From: Actinoplanes xinjiangensis | GTDB taxonomy: Bacteria > Actinomycetota > Actinomycetes > Mycobacteriales > Micromonosporaceae | NCBI RefSeq assembly: GCF_003148685.1 | Contig: NZ_QGGR01000028.1 | Span: forward strand, 1-64,000 | Direction: 5' to 3' | DNA: 64,000 nt | Shown: positions 25,001-32,378 of the stretch, one piece after another | Layout: every line of letters starts with the position of its first letter | Position numbering within the stretch: position 1 is the first letter of the stretch | Program-made: the position numbers and the translations under genes | The notes under the pieces: generated by a model | Database searches by the model: none | Told to the model about the DNA's origin: nothing | The model's input: only the letters and a program-made list of their open reading frames with translations

Positions 25001-27207
25001 GCCGGACCGCCGGGGAGCTGCGCCGCGCGGGCCAGGGCCAGCCGGGCACGCTCGACATGGGCCTCGGCCACGACTTCCCACGTGACCAGTGGCAGCCGGC
25101 CGTGGAAGGGCAGCGGCGTCCCGTTCTCGTCCACGTAGTCGGGTCCGAGCACCTCGCCGGCGATCCGGTCCCAGGCTTCGAGCCCGAGTTCGTCCTCGGC
25201 GAGCCGCAGCGCCTGCCGCCAGCCGTCGGCCGCGTCGGCCGCCCCGGCCTGGAACCGGTGGTAGATCATCTCGAGCAGCCAGGACACCCGGTTCTCCCGC
25301 TGCTGTTCGCTCTTCCACTCGTAGTACCGGGCCGCGGCACGATGCAGTGCCAGGTAGACGGGATGCCGGCGCAGCACCTGCCGCATGGGGATGACCAGGT
25401 CGGGATGGAACTGGACCACGCCGTGATCGTCGTGGCGCAACGACACCCACGACGAACCGGCCGCATATTGGAGCAGCTGGCGCCAGACCGCGTCCGGGTT
25501 CCACGGTTCGTCCGGGCCGTCCAGCACATCGGTACGGAACAGTTGCCCCGAATCCGGCCCGGGGAGCCCGTCGGCGCCCGGGTCGTCCACGGTGGAGGTG
25601 CCCGACATCCCCGACCGCAGGAAGGGGGCCATCACCTCGGCGACGAACTCTCTGGTGAGCCGGCGCGGGACCACGGCGTACCGCAGCAGCCAGCGCACCG
25701 TGGGGTCGCCGATCCGGGAGATGATCCGCTCGACCAGGTAGAGGACCTGCGGGTCGTCGTAGGCGAGCACCTGCTCGGCGGTGAGCCCGGCCCGGTCCTG
25801 CGCCAGGTCCGCCAGCAGCGCCAGCACGAACGGATCGCCGTTGCTCTTGGTGAGCATCGCGTCGGCCAGGTCGTGTGCGGTGATACCACGCCGATCGTGC
25901 AGGTAACGCCGGGCCTCACCGGCGGTGAACCGGTCGACGGTCGCGGTGCGCAGTCCCGGAAGGACATCCGGCAGCCAGGGCATCCGTCCACGCAGGTCGT
26001 AGCGCCCGGCGACGAGCAGCCGGACCGCGGGGCATCGGTCCCGCACCTGAGCGAGCAGGTGCATCAGCGGCGCCGGCTGCCCGTCGCGGTCCAGCAGCAT
26101 GCGCTCGAAGGTGTCGAAGGCGAGCAGCACCGGCCGCTCACCACTGGTCTCGGCCAGGGTACGGACGAACCGCTCGGTCACCTCCCGGGCAACCTGTTCC
26201 GGCTCGCCTTCGAGTTGTGCGCTCGCCCCGACCACCCCCGGGGACCGGCGCGGGTCGAGCAGCGCACGCAGGACGCCGCGGTCGTTCAGCAGTTCCTGGA
26301 ACGGCGTACCGGGGATCTGCCGGTTGAGCTGATCGGCGACGTCGAGCAGCAGCAGCCACGGACGCTGGGCTGCCTCGGCGACGTCGACCAGGTCGAAGTC
26401 GATCCGGGCGCACGGGATGCGCCGCGGCTCGGGCACACACCATCGGGCGATGAACCAGCGCACCAGCATGGTCTTGCCGCTGCCGCCCCGGGCGTGCAGC
26501 TGCAGGATCCGGTGATCGCCGTCGTCGATGAGCCGTTCCAGCTGACGGTTCGGCCCACGGCGCTCCAGATACCGGGCCGATTGCCGCCATTCCGTCGCCC
26601 AGAACGAACGCGCTCGCAGGTAGGTGCGCCGGTCGAGGTGCAGCGCCCCCAGTTCGGGGCTCAGCCACCGCTGCCGGCCGGGCTCGCCCAGCGTGTCCAG
26701 AACGTCCAGGCAGGCGGCCAGGTCGAACCGGGCGTCGGCCTCCTGGAAGAGCTGCTTGAACCGCACTGCGGCGGCTTCCGGATCGGACAGAGCCAGGTGG
26801 TAGAGCTGCTCCACACCGTCACCGCGCGCGGCATGGGCCTTGGCGAGAAGGCCGCTGAGTTCGGCGACGCCGGCGGGTACCTCCCGTCCGGCCCCGGCGG
26901 ACGCCTCCCGTCCCGCGCCGGTGGGCCAGTCGGCGAGCCATGCCGTCCGGATGCCCTCGGGTAGCCGGTACAGCGCGTCCGGGCCGGGCAGCGGCTCGGC
27001 GAAGCCGTCCTCGACCAGTTCGTCGAGCCCCGGACCGGCGGGCACGCTCAGCCACTGGCCGTAGATCTCCGGGTCGAAGGTCCGGGCCACCGCGCAGCGG
27101 CGCAGGGTCTCCCGGGTTGCCTCGGGGAGCAGGGACTGCTGAAGCCTGCGGGGGTCCTCCCCGGCGCGCAACCGGCGGACGAGTTCGTCCAGATACGCCT
27201 CGGTCAT
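22018..27207 (-). CDS. Giant STAND ATPase with helical repeats and a degenerate CHAT-like C-terminus
   Basis: 1729 residues. 1-210 helical N-terminus. 230-560 P-loop NTPase: Walker A LHARGGSGKTML (241-246), Walker B-like LLLLDVADQL, then PVLLAFDTFERML and RLLVAGRYDLRG, typical STAND/NACHT features; a winged-helix-like part follows. About 640-1370 is helical TPR-like repeat (LYNQALEVLTG, ACDRALDRLKS). 1403-1729 resembles a CHAT domain: IPWEFWAHSRGG at its head, but VHVLGGFG replaces the catalytic GH and VILDPRRPSG replaces the Cys strand, so it is probably non-catalytic. Inside lies LAVDGLIGPMTWTAATNFL (about 1463-1482), a peptidoglycan-binding-like motif. ATG 27207 overlaps the CHAT gene stop by ATGA. 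Confidence 0.85.
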   Translation of the reverse strand: MTEAYLDELVRRLRAGEDPRRLQQSLLPEATRETLRRCAVARTFDPEIYGQWLSVPAGPGLDELVEDGFAEPLPGPDALYRLPEGIRTAWLADWPTGAGREASAGAGREVPAGVAELSGLLAKAHAARGDGVEQLYHLALSDPEAAAVRFKQLFQEADARFDLAACLDVLDTLGEPGRQRWLSPELGALHLDRRTYLRARSFWATEWRQSARYLERRGPNRQLERLIDDGDHRILQLHARGGSGKTMLVRWFIARWCVPEPRRIPCARIDFDLVDVAEAAQRPWLLLLDVADQLNRQIPGTPFQELLNDRGVLRALLDPRRSPGVVGASAQLEGEPEQVAREVTERFVRTLAETSGERPVLLAFDTFERMLLDRDGQPAPLMHLLAQVRDRCPAVRLLVAGRYDLRGRMPWLPDVLPGLRTATVDRFTAGEARRYLHDRRGITAHDLADAMLTKSNGDPFVLALLADLAQDRAGLTAEQVLAYDDPQVLYLVERIISRIGDPTVRWLLRYAVVPRRLTREFVAEVMAPFLRSGMSGTSTVDDPGADGLPGPDSGQLFRTDVLDGPDEPWNPDAVWRQLLQYAAGSSWVSLRHDDHGVVQFHPDLVIPMRQVLRRHPVYLALHRAAARYYEWKSEQQRENRVSWLLEMIYHRFQAGAADAADGWRQALRLAEDELGLEAWDRIAGEVLGPDYVDENGTPLPFHGRLPLVTWEVVAEAHVERARLALARAAQLPGGPAHLLAGRALASLQQAAAIRERHRLRVPDEAATRLLFATGERLRANADAAYQGAMQALTEATDPADRAAVTEVLADIRRPESLGEAARLYNQALEVLTGFDRVAAVRVRRKLVQTLAEQGRLQPAEEQLQVLPRPDLDAESGALVLIDDGRVWLRAGRPAELLHRIALFPAGDTATPSAAAARDWCWAAARLAQNEPFAALAACDRALDRLKSHSAGNLSRLRLELRELRARSNAAVLRLSEAYQELEEVTVGWRKLGDPQRSAAAAGVPAEFDLRGNRTLGGHSGQLIDTAYDAETGGEGWFWSRLSLLRSAVEQNAPDRVQRIFADTVAALGPQPAPHRQVRLALTMLQGGAEEAVALLTTGLRRIDTAPARLILLTPLRWCDRLPAGVDERSAIAELLGPEPGLDEPHLLLLWAEAMRLLRDDDTAVRTITRACTFWLTYYTPSHDDRDRDYWRWLVLDAAERLGRPALPLPSDVGADVMRFAARSRSTPVLAASALVLCALRGGGERETTAWLDRAERLIAGGGASGSEWEFYLLIAWALSSRDLTTGRARVFADHARQVWQRIRPGRPMPYADRLTEGGGSRPSTDLPLDVGDALGTWSPDQLICRMEATDDGPVLASGGVPRDFAVVFEAVRADAVASHADSLSIRLDRISFALLSASEIPLSYRPIGRDVTIATTSTFLGAIPWEFWAHSRGGLFTRVMTDELVRRHTVMALQRQLRTAMGIPLAVDGLIGPMTWTAATNFLREEGLAARFDAAAWRLLRHLPTIPEMQQEFPEVLVVSDGDIRLLADVVSVYDRAGFAVRRADDTQELAHLIQDIGGRGRLAIVHVLGGFGAIRNNVYIESGSRREPSEPDGETGEDAYPMVSSAAFDRPFASLPPHLPRPMVILDPRRPSGNSETMRQLVCRNAFAHRLLELGNIPVILGIGLEGESLGGNSLRNLFIEQLAAGIPVDEALRELNREISRTDPISRSVALFTHLPPYAMPSWRLRR

Positions 27208-29228
27208 CGGGCGCCCGCCTGTCGTGCGCGGTCGACGATGTCGAACCAATCGGGCAGCCAATGCTCCCCGATGTTGTCGCTGTGGGCCCACTTGATCAGG
27301 CCTTCGAGCCGTTGCCACTCGTCATCGTGGTGCCCGGCCCGGGCGAAGTGCTCGCGCTGCAGGAAGGGGAACAGCCGGCGCGGGAATCCGTGTACCGGCA
27401 CCTCGTGCATCGCGCCGCGGACATCAGCGGTGAGCAGTTCACGCTCCTCCTCCCGGAGGACCAGAATCAACCGGACCGGCCCGAGTTCAGCGCGCGCCGC
27501 GGCCCGCAGCAGCAGCGGGCTCAGGTGGCTGGTGATCTGCTCCGGCACCATCCCGCCCCCGTGACCACCGCCCAGATTGTCGATCGCGATGGTGAGGGGC
27601 CGGTCACCGGCCACCCGGCCGAGCGCCTCGGTGAACCGGGCGGCGATCCGCTTCTCGTAGACCGGCGCGTGCTCCGTGGTGGCGGAGAAGTGCGGACGCG
27701 GCGGAGCGCCCGGCCGTGGATCCTCGGGCCGGGGCTCGCGGCCCTCGGCGAGCCGGCTGACCTCCCGATCGAAGTCGGCGAACGCGTGCGCGGGGAGCGG
27801 CTCACGCAGCGCGGAATCCACGTTCGCTGTCGGTGTCCCGTCCCGGATCGCGTAGAAGACCTCGATCCAGGACCGGCGGCGAGCACTGGCGAGATCGACA
27901 TAGCGGACCTGATGTCCCTGCCCGGCACAGGTCAGCAACGCGGAGAAGACCAGATGGGTCCGCCCGGTCTCGGTCGCACCGGTCACCGTGACCAGTCCGG
28001 TGGCCGACCCGTCCGGCCGGCCACCGGACCACCACATGTGCCGGCGCTGCACGTCGCGGTCCACGTGCTTGCGAGCCTCGACGAACTCCGGGACCTGGAG
28101 CAGCTGTTGCCGGTCCGACGGCGTCAACGGACAGTCCATGGACAGCACCTGACCGGGATGGGTGCCGAGGTGCAGCACGGGCAGGCCCCAGTCGCGTTTC
28201 TCCAGCCCCACCCGGCGGCTGATCTCGAACCGCGCCTTGGCCACCGCCTGGTCGACACGATGCCCGGCGCTCACCGAACGGTAGAACACGTCGGAGAATT
28301 GGATCGCGACGTGCGAGTCCACCAGGCCCTGCATGCACACCACAGCGGACATCCCCACGCCGAGAGCCGCGTCCGCAATGCCCCAGACGCCGTCCTGGTC
28401 GCTGATCTCCGCGGTCCGGCACGCGTTCAGCACCAGCACCCGCGGGACGCAGTTGAGCATTCCGTTACGGATGTGCGCGGCCGAGAGGCTCCACCTCTCG
28501 TCGTCGTTGAGGGCGTCGGTGAAGTCGAGCACCGGAGAATCGGTGCCCGGAGACAGCGTTGCGTGGCCGATGAAATGCAGAACGTGCGGCTGCAACTGAT
28601 CGACACGATCGTAGAACTCGTTCCGCGACGGATGGACCAGCACCTCGGTGTGCACCTGCCAGGGCCGGTCGGCCAGCGCCCGCTGAACAGCGGCCACCTC
28701 GGTCTCGGCGGACAGGTTCGGATCGTTCGAACCGACCACGATGAGCACCCGCATGGGGGTCGGCTCAGCGGCGCGCGCCTCACCGAACGGAAGACACCCG
28801 CGCACCAGATTGCGGACCTGCACACCGTCGTCGGTCAGCAACTCCCAGGGCAGCCGCCCGAATCGCGGCGACCGGATGTCGAGCACGGTGAGCATGTCGG
28901 GTGCGCCGATCCGCGCGTCGTGCCAGGCCGCCCCCACGCCGGCCTTCAGCAGCAGGTCGCTGAGGTAGGCGCCGACCCTCTCGACCCGCCCGCTACCAGG
29001 GGCATAGGCACCGAGCACGGACTCGCGGACGAGCCGGCCGGCGTCACCGTACGGGTCGTCGGCGAACGGCGGCAACTCGGTGTCGAGCGTGCCGGCGGCC
29101 AGTTCCTCACCCTCGCCGGTGAGCAATTCGACGCGATGGACGTAGGTGTCGGCCGCGGCATCGTGAATCCGGATGACCAGCAACGCGGGCGGGTCACCCG
29201 GAGTCGCTACCGTTGGCGCGGGAACCAC
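27204..29228 (-). CDS. CHAT-family caspase-like protease with a degenerate P-loop domain
   Basis: 674 residues. CHAT protease domain about 110-350: RLPWELLTDDGVQVRNLVRG, VLHFIGHATLSP with catalytic His222, and VLVLNACRTAE with catalytic Cys270, followed by GMSAVVCMQGLVDSHVAIQFSDVFYRSV. From about 400 comes an ATPase-like domain: VTVTGATETGRTHL at the Walker A position has Arg instead of Lys, and LTIAIDNLGGG matches Walker B. It can probably bind but perhaps not hydrolyse nucleotide. CHAT proteases cut partner proteins after activation (known examples include gRAMP-linked Csx29). GTG 29228 lies 22 nt inside the membrane-protein gene. Confidence 0.88.
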   Translation of the reverse strand: MVPAPTVATPGDPPALLVIRIHDAAADTYVHRVELLTGEGEELAAGTLDTELPPFADDPYGDAGRLVRESVLGAYAPGSGRVERVGAYLSDLLLKAGVGAAWHDARIGAPDMLTVLDIRSPRFGRLPWELLTDDGVQVRNLVRGCLPFGEARAAEPTPMRVLIVVGSNDPNLSAETEVAAVQRALADRPWQVHTEVLVHPSRNEFYDRVDQLQPHVLHFIGHATLSPGTDSPVLDFTDALNDDERWSLSAAHIRNGMLNCVPRVLVLNACRTAEISDQDGVWGIADAALGVGMSAVVCMQGLVDSHVAIQFSDVFYRSVSAGHRVDQAVAKARFEISRRVGLEKRDWGLPVLHLGTHPGQVLSMDCPLTPSDRQQLLQVPEFVEARKHVDRDVQRRHMWWSGGRPDGSATGLVTVTGATETGRTHLVFSALLTCAGQGHQVRYVDLASARRRSWIEVFYAIRDGTPTANVDSALREPLPAHAFADFDREVSRLAEGREPRPEDPRPGAPPRPHFSATTEHAPVYEKRIAARFTEALGRVAGDRPLTIAIDNLGGGHGGGMVPEQITSHLSPLLLRAAARAELGPVRLILVLREEERELLTADVRGAMHEVPVHGFPRRLFPFLQREHFARAGHHDDEWQRLEGLIKWAHSDNIGEHWLPDWFDIVDRARQAGAR

Positions 29229-29707
29229 ACGTCGACCAACCGGCCGAGCTCGGCCAGAGACCGAGCCTCATCAGTGCTCGCCGGGCCCGTCCCCGGACGG
29301 GCCCCGCGGCCCTCCGGCGCGGCGGTGGTCTCGGCGCCGTCCAGCTTCGCACGAATCGAGTCGGCGAGCGCCGAGCCGTGGGCCGCGCTCGTCTCGTTGG
29401 CGTCCGCGCGGGCCTTCTCCTGCTCGGCCGTAGCCTGCGCCTGCGCGGTCTGCGACCGTTGGACACCGGTGCCGAAGAGCGCGCCGACCGCGGCGAACAC
29501 CAGCGCCTCGAGCCCACCGAAGAGGTAGATCAGCCGGTCCCAGTGCTCCGATCCCCGAAGCACCACCAGCACGCCGATGAAGATCACGAACAGCGCGAGG
29601 AGAACCACCGCGACGATCTTCTCGAACCGGCCGAGCACCAGGGCCGGCGTGGTCGGCGTGTCGCTCGCGGCGGGTGGGGTCGCCGGCAGATCGGTCAAGA
29701 CGATCAT
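29207..29707 (-). CDS. Two-TM membrane protein with coiled-coil tail
   Basis: 166 residues. Two TM segments (IVAVVLLALFVIFIGVLVVL, about 31-50, and LIYLFGGLEALVFAAVGALFG, about 59-79) are followed by a charged helical stretch (QTAQAQATAEQEKARADANE) likely to be a coiled coil, and a C-terminal tail rich in Pro/Gly. It is the first gene of the minus-strand operon and overlaps the CHAT protease gene by 22 nt. In conflict systems small two-TM proteins often anchor or act as pore effectors; that role is inferred only. The ggagg is directly against ATG 29707, so TTG 29698 may be the real start. Confidence 0.75.
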   Translation of the reverse strand: MIVLTDLPATPPAASDTPTTPALVLGRFEKIVAVVLLALFVIFIGVLVVLRGSEHWDRLIYLFGGLEALVFAAVGALFGTGVQRSQTAQAQATAEQEKARADANETSAAHGSALADSIRAKLDGAETTAAPEGRGARPGTGPASTDEARSLAELGRLVDVWFPRQR

Positions 29708-30156
29708 CCTCCACTTCGGATGTGCAGGGCGACATTAAAACATCGACCGGACACCAGGGAGAAGGAGCCAATCGGGCGACCGGCCACGACCCGGAGCATG
29801 AACGACAGCGAAGGCGATCGGCACCTACGGGCTCACCAGGGTGCGCAGCAAGTAGCGCAAATGCCGGCGTGGCCTCGGCCAACACTCACCAGGTCCTCCC
29901 GGCCCCGGCGGCTGGTGTTGGCCCCACTCGGCCAACTCGGGTTCTCACGGTCGTCGCAACACCTGACCCGATCAGGAGCTGCCGTGCCCAAGCCCCGTCG
30001 TCCGCGTGAGCCCCAGACGCCGGTCCAGAACACGCGAAACGTGGTCACTACCGTCGCCTCATGGCGCAGGGCATGAACAACTCGGCAGCCCGCCGGGAAG
30101 TCGGCTGACGGCCGATCGGCACCGAAACCGGGTTCGGCGAGCAGGTGGGCACGTCC
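29708..30156. other. Non-coding gap upstream of the CHAT operon
   Basis: About 450 bases with no convincing gene. It must contain the promoter of the minus-strand CHAT operon near 29710-29760 (locally AT-rich, acattaaaac). It also holds a 9-bp inverted repeat, ggccaacac (29877-29885) and gtgttggcc (29915-29923), separated by 29 nt, which could form a stem. Short frames on both strands here have poor composition. Confidence 0.5.
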
Positions 30157-30168
30157 TACGATTCTGCG
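30157..30168 (+). promoter_or_regulatory. Probable leaderless promoter of the GNAT gene
   Basis: tacgat at 30157-30162 matches TAnnnT and stands 6 nt before GTG 30169, deciding that start over the in-frame GTG 30145. Confidence 0.45.
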
Positions 30169-30687
30169 GTGAACTCCTCGTTGACTGTCCGCCCGCCCCG
30201 GGTCGGGGACGTTACCCGGATGGCGGATGTGCATGTTCGGTGCTGGCAGGAGACATATCGAGGGCTCATGCCGGATGCGATCCTTGATGATCCGGGTTTC
30301 CCGGCTGCACGGGAGCGGTTCTGGACTGCGGCTCTTACCGACCGGCGATATCGCGAGAACCGAACGGCTGTGGCCGAACGGGAAGGCGAGTTGATCGGCA
30401 TCGCGATGTCAGGTCCATCCCTGGACGCTGCGGCGGCGTGGGTAAAGCATCTGCATCTGCTCTATGTGATTGCGGCCGAGCACGGTACGGGCGCTGGGCA
30501 GGCGTTGTTGGACGCTGTCATCGACGTCGGGGAGTCGGCCGCGCTGTGGGTCGCAGATCCCAACCCTCGCGCGCAAGCGTTCTACCGTAAGCACGGCTTC
30601 ATCGCCGACGGGGCGGCCCAGGTCGAGGACGGGATACGGGAGATCCGCATGATCCGTTGCGTGCAGTCACCGTCCCCGGCGCCATAA
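30169..30687 (+). CDS. GNAT acetyltransferase
   Basis: 172 residues. LTVRPPRVGDVTRMADVHVRCWQETYRGLMPDAILD is the characteristic opening of the family whose members read W..TY.G..P. LHLLYVIAAEHGTGAGQALLDAV holds the acetyl-CoA loop (EHGTGAG), and ALWVADPNPRAQAFYRKHGFIADG is the terminal strand/helix. Substrate unknown. It lies inside the 41-nt-repeat-bounded island but its base composition is less GC-rich than the CHAT operon and it is probably an independent passenger. Confidence 0.85.
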   Translation: MNSSLTVRPPRVGDVTRMADVHVRCWQETYRGLMPDAILDDPGFPAARERFWTAALTDRRYRENRTAVAEREGELIGIAMSGPSLDAAAAWVKHLHLLYVIAAEHGTGAGQALLDAVIDVGESAALWVADPNPRAQAFYRKHGFIADGAAQVEDGIREIRMIRCVQSPSPAP

Positions 30688-30794
30688 CACCGAAACGCGT
30701 CGCCTCAACGCTTCGAGTGCGCGTTTCCGGATATTCAGCCCGTCGGTATTCGAACGGTCGAACATCACCACCTGCGCGGCAGACGCGTGCCACC

Positions 30795-30835
30795 CCCAGG
30801 GTGATTGCGTAGTCGGGTAGCAAGCCGCTGAGCTG
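30795..30835 (+). repeat. 41-nt direct repeat, right copy (insertion-sequence end)
   Basis: Identical to 15974-16014 in sequence and orientation. Here it lies upstream of a decayed ISAs1-type transposase gene, which supports reading it as that element's left terminal region. Confidence 0.85.
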
Positions 30836-31331
30836 GGAATTGTGGAGTGAGTGGCCTCTGTGGAGGCGAAGGTAGCGGGTGAGATCACGTCGGTGATGAT
30901 GGAGTTCTCTACGCTTCACAACCCCGAGGACCTCACCGCCGATGGCATCATCTCTCATCACCGCACTGACCGTCACCACACCCCACGATCCCGTTGCACC
31001 GACCTCGGTCACCGACGGTGAACAGAGTGGTCTGCTGAACGCGTTGACGAAGGTCTCCGACCCGCGTGACCCGGGGTGCTGTTCATCGCTGACGCCCTGC
31101 ACACCCAGACAGGGCACGCCGACGAGGTCACCGCCCGTCGAGCGCATCTGCTCGTGCAGGTGAAGGGCAACCAGCCGACCCTGTTCAAGCAGCTCAAGCG
31201 GCTTCCCTGGGCGCAGATCCCGGTCGGTGACCGGACCCGCGAGCGTGGTCACGGCCGTCGTGAGACTCGCACCGTCAAGGCCGGCGTCCGGCCAGTGGAC
31301 CGATCTGGCGCATCGTCGTGGTCGCGCTGAT
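30836..31331 (+). pseudogene. Decayed ISAs1-family transposase
   Basis: From ATG 30942 the frame reads MASSLITALTVTTPHDPVAPTSV and GLLNALTKVSDPRDP, the N-terminus of ISAs1 transposases. Near 31070 it jumps, in another frame, to GVLFIADALHTQTGHADEV, AHLLVQVKGNQPTLFKQLKRLPWAQIPVGDRTRERGHGRRETRTVKA, which belongs far downstream in intact members. An internal deletion of roughly 150-200 codons and loss of the C-terminus are implied. Catalytic DDE residues are mostly gone. The 41-nt repeat at 30795 is probably its left end. Bases 31332-31509 downstream hold nothing I can assign. Confidence 0.85.
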
Positions 31332-31509
31332 GGCAGGAACCGGCCAGATCGGAACGCGCAGCAATCGATGACAATAAAATGAGGCAGGGCAGCCACCCTT
31401 GGCGCCGGAGCAGTTTATCCGTGTCGATCGCGTTAAGCGGCGTCATTCTTTCGAGAATCGCTGTCACTGATCGGCGTTGCCGACCCATCCGCCATAGATC
31501 GGAGCGAGC

Positions 31510-31812
31510 ATGCGCAAGCTGATAGCAGTGTTCGGAGCAGCCCTCGCCATCGCGGGAGCAAACGCGTTCAGCGCTTCTCCTGCCAGCGCGATCTCCAATT
31601 GTTCCAGTTTCCTCATCGATACCACGAGGACAGGGGCCCGATGCACGAGCAGCGCCGGCGCCATGACTACAGTCTTCGCGATCGCCTACTGCCGGCGTGA
31701 ACTGACGCCCCAGAAAGTGGTGTACGGACCTCGGGTTCGCGTCCACGAGACCTCGGTCGCCAACTGTGGCGGTGGCTGGTACGCCGCCAGCTACTCATAC
31801 GCGACCGTATGA
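31510..31812 (+). CDS. Small secreted protein
   Basis: 100 residues. A classic signal peptide (MRKLIAVFGAALAIAGANAF, cut near SPASA-IS) precedes a 70-residue mature domain with four cysteines (NCSSF, ARCTSS, YCRRE, NCGGGW), so two disulfides are likely. RBS ggagcgagc precedes ATG 31510. Codon use is less GC-biased than the neighbours, in keeping with its place beside an IS remnant. Function unknown; such small Cys-rich proteins include protease inhibitors and lectin-like factors. Confidence 0.75.
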   Translation: MRKLIAVFGAALAIAGANAFSASPASAISNCSSFLIDTTRTGARCTSSAGAMTTVFAIAYCRRELTPQKVVYGPRVRVHETSVANCGGGWYAASYSYATV

Positions 31813-31937
31813 GGCAGCGCACGGTCGCAGATCATGACGTTCAGTAAGGCCTGAAGCAGGGGACGGGTCTTCCGGCGGCAGGATGCGGGTGCGACCAATC
31901 CGCCCGCCGACCGGAAAGGCCCGTTCACAATTCCGCA

Positions 31938-32349
31938 CTATTCGAAGGGCGTGGGCTCGGAGCACTGATCGAAGTCGAGTTCTGGCAGGGCGACCGGCCC
32001 GGTGCAGATTTGGCGGGTGATTCCCGGCGTGCCGAATCCGTCCTGTCTCGAATCCGTGACGACCTCCACTCGGCCGTCGACGCCGCCGGCGTAGGTGACG
32101 GGGGTCGGGTCGCCTTCGGTGGTGAGCCTGGTCGCCTTCAGATGGGCGGGATATCCGGTCTTCACCGCCTCGACCAGGCATCGCGTTGCAGATTCCGGCA
32201 ATTCTTCGCCCTGGGACAAGTTGAACGTCCCGCAATCCGTCATCGTCATGGTCGGGCTGGGGCTGAGGGCGGTTGCTTGAGGCAGAACCAGGCCCGCCGC
32301 ACGCCGCCAGCATGCAACACGCCAATGCCATTCCGAGAGCCCGCATCAC
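31938..32349 (-). pseudogene. Lipoprotein gene split by a frameshift
   Basis: From ATG 32346 (or GTG 32349) the frame reads MRALGMALACCMLAACGGPGSASS, a lipoprotein signal with lipobox LAAC. A second frame, open from within this region, reads TALSPSPTMTMTDCGTFNLS and continues to a natural end (DFDQCSEPTPFE) at 31938. The two halves join sensibly only if one base is gained or lost near 32275. The mature part has cysteines in DCGTF, RCLVEA, QICTG and DQCSE. This is either a recent frameshift mutation or a sequencing error. Product unknown. Confidence 0.6.
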
Positions 32350-32378
32350 AGCAACCGTCCTCCTTCGTCAAGGCCTGT

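Noticed and set aside
22060..26964. Two long plus-strand frames (22060-23493 and 24364-26964)
   Set aside because: They mirror codon-position GC of the minus-strand STAND gene and show no recognisable domains.
27208..27318. Upstream extension of the STAND gene to 27318
   Set aside because: The extra 37 residues are Arg/Pro-rich and overlap the CHAT gene; the ATG at 27207 gives a standard ATGA coupling.
26940..29528. Long plus-strand open frame (862 codons) across the CHAT operon
   Set aside because: It is antisense to the CHAT and STAND genes, is dominated by Arg/Gly/Pro/Val with no domain, and high GC makes such shadows common.
29877..29923. 9-bp inverted repeat as a terminator
   Set aside because: The loop is 29 nt, there is no T-run, and it lies upstream of both flanking genes rather than downstream.
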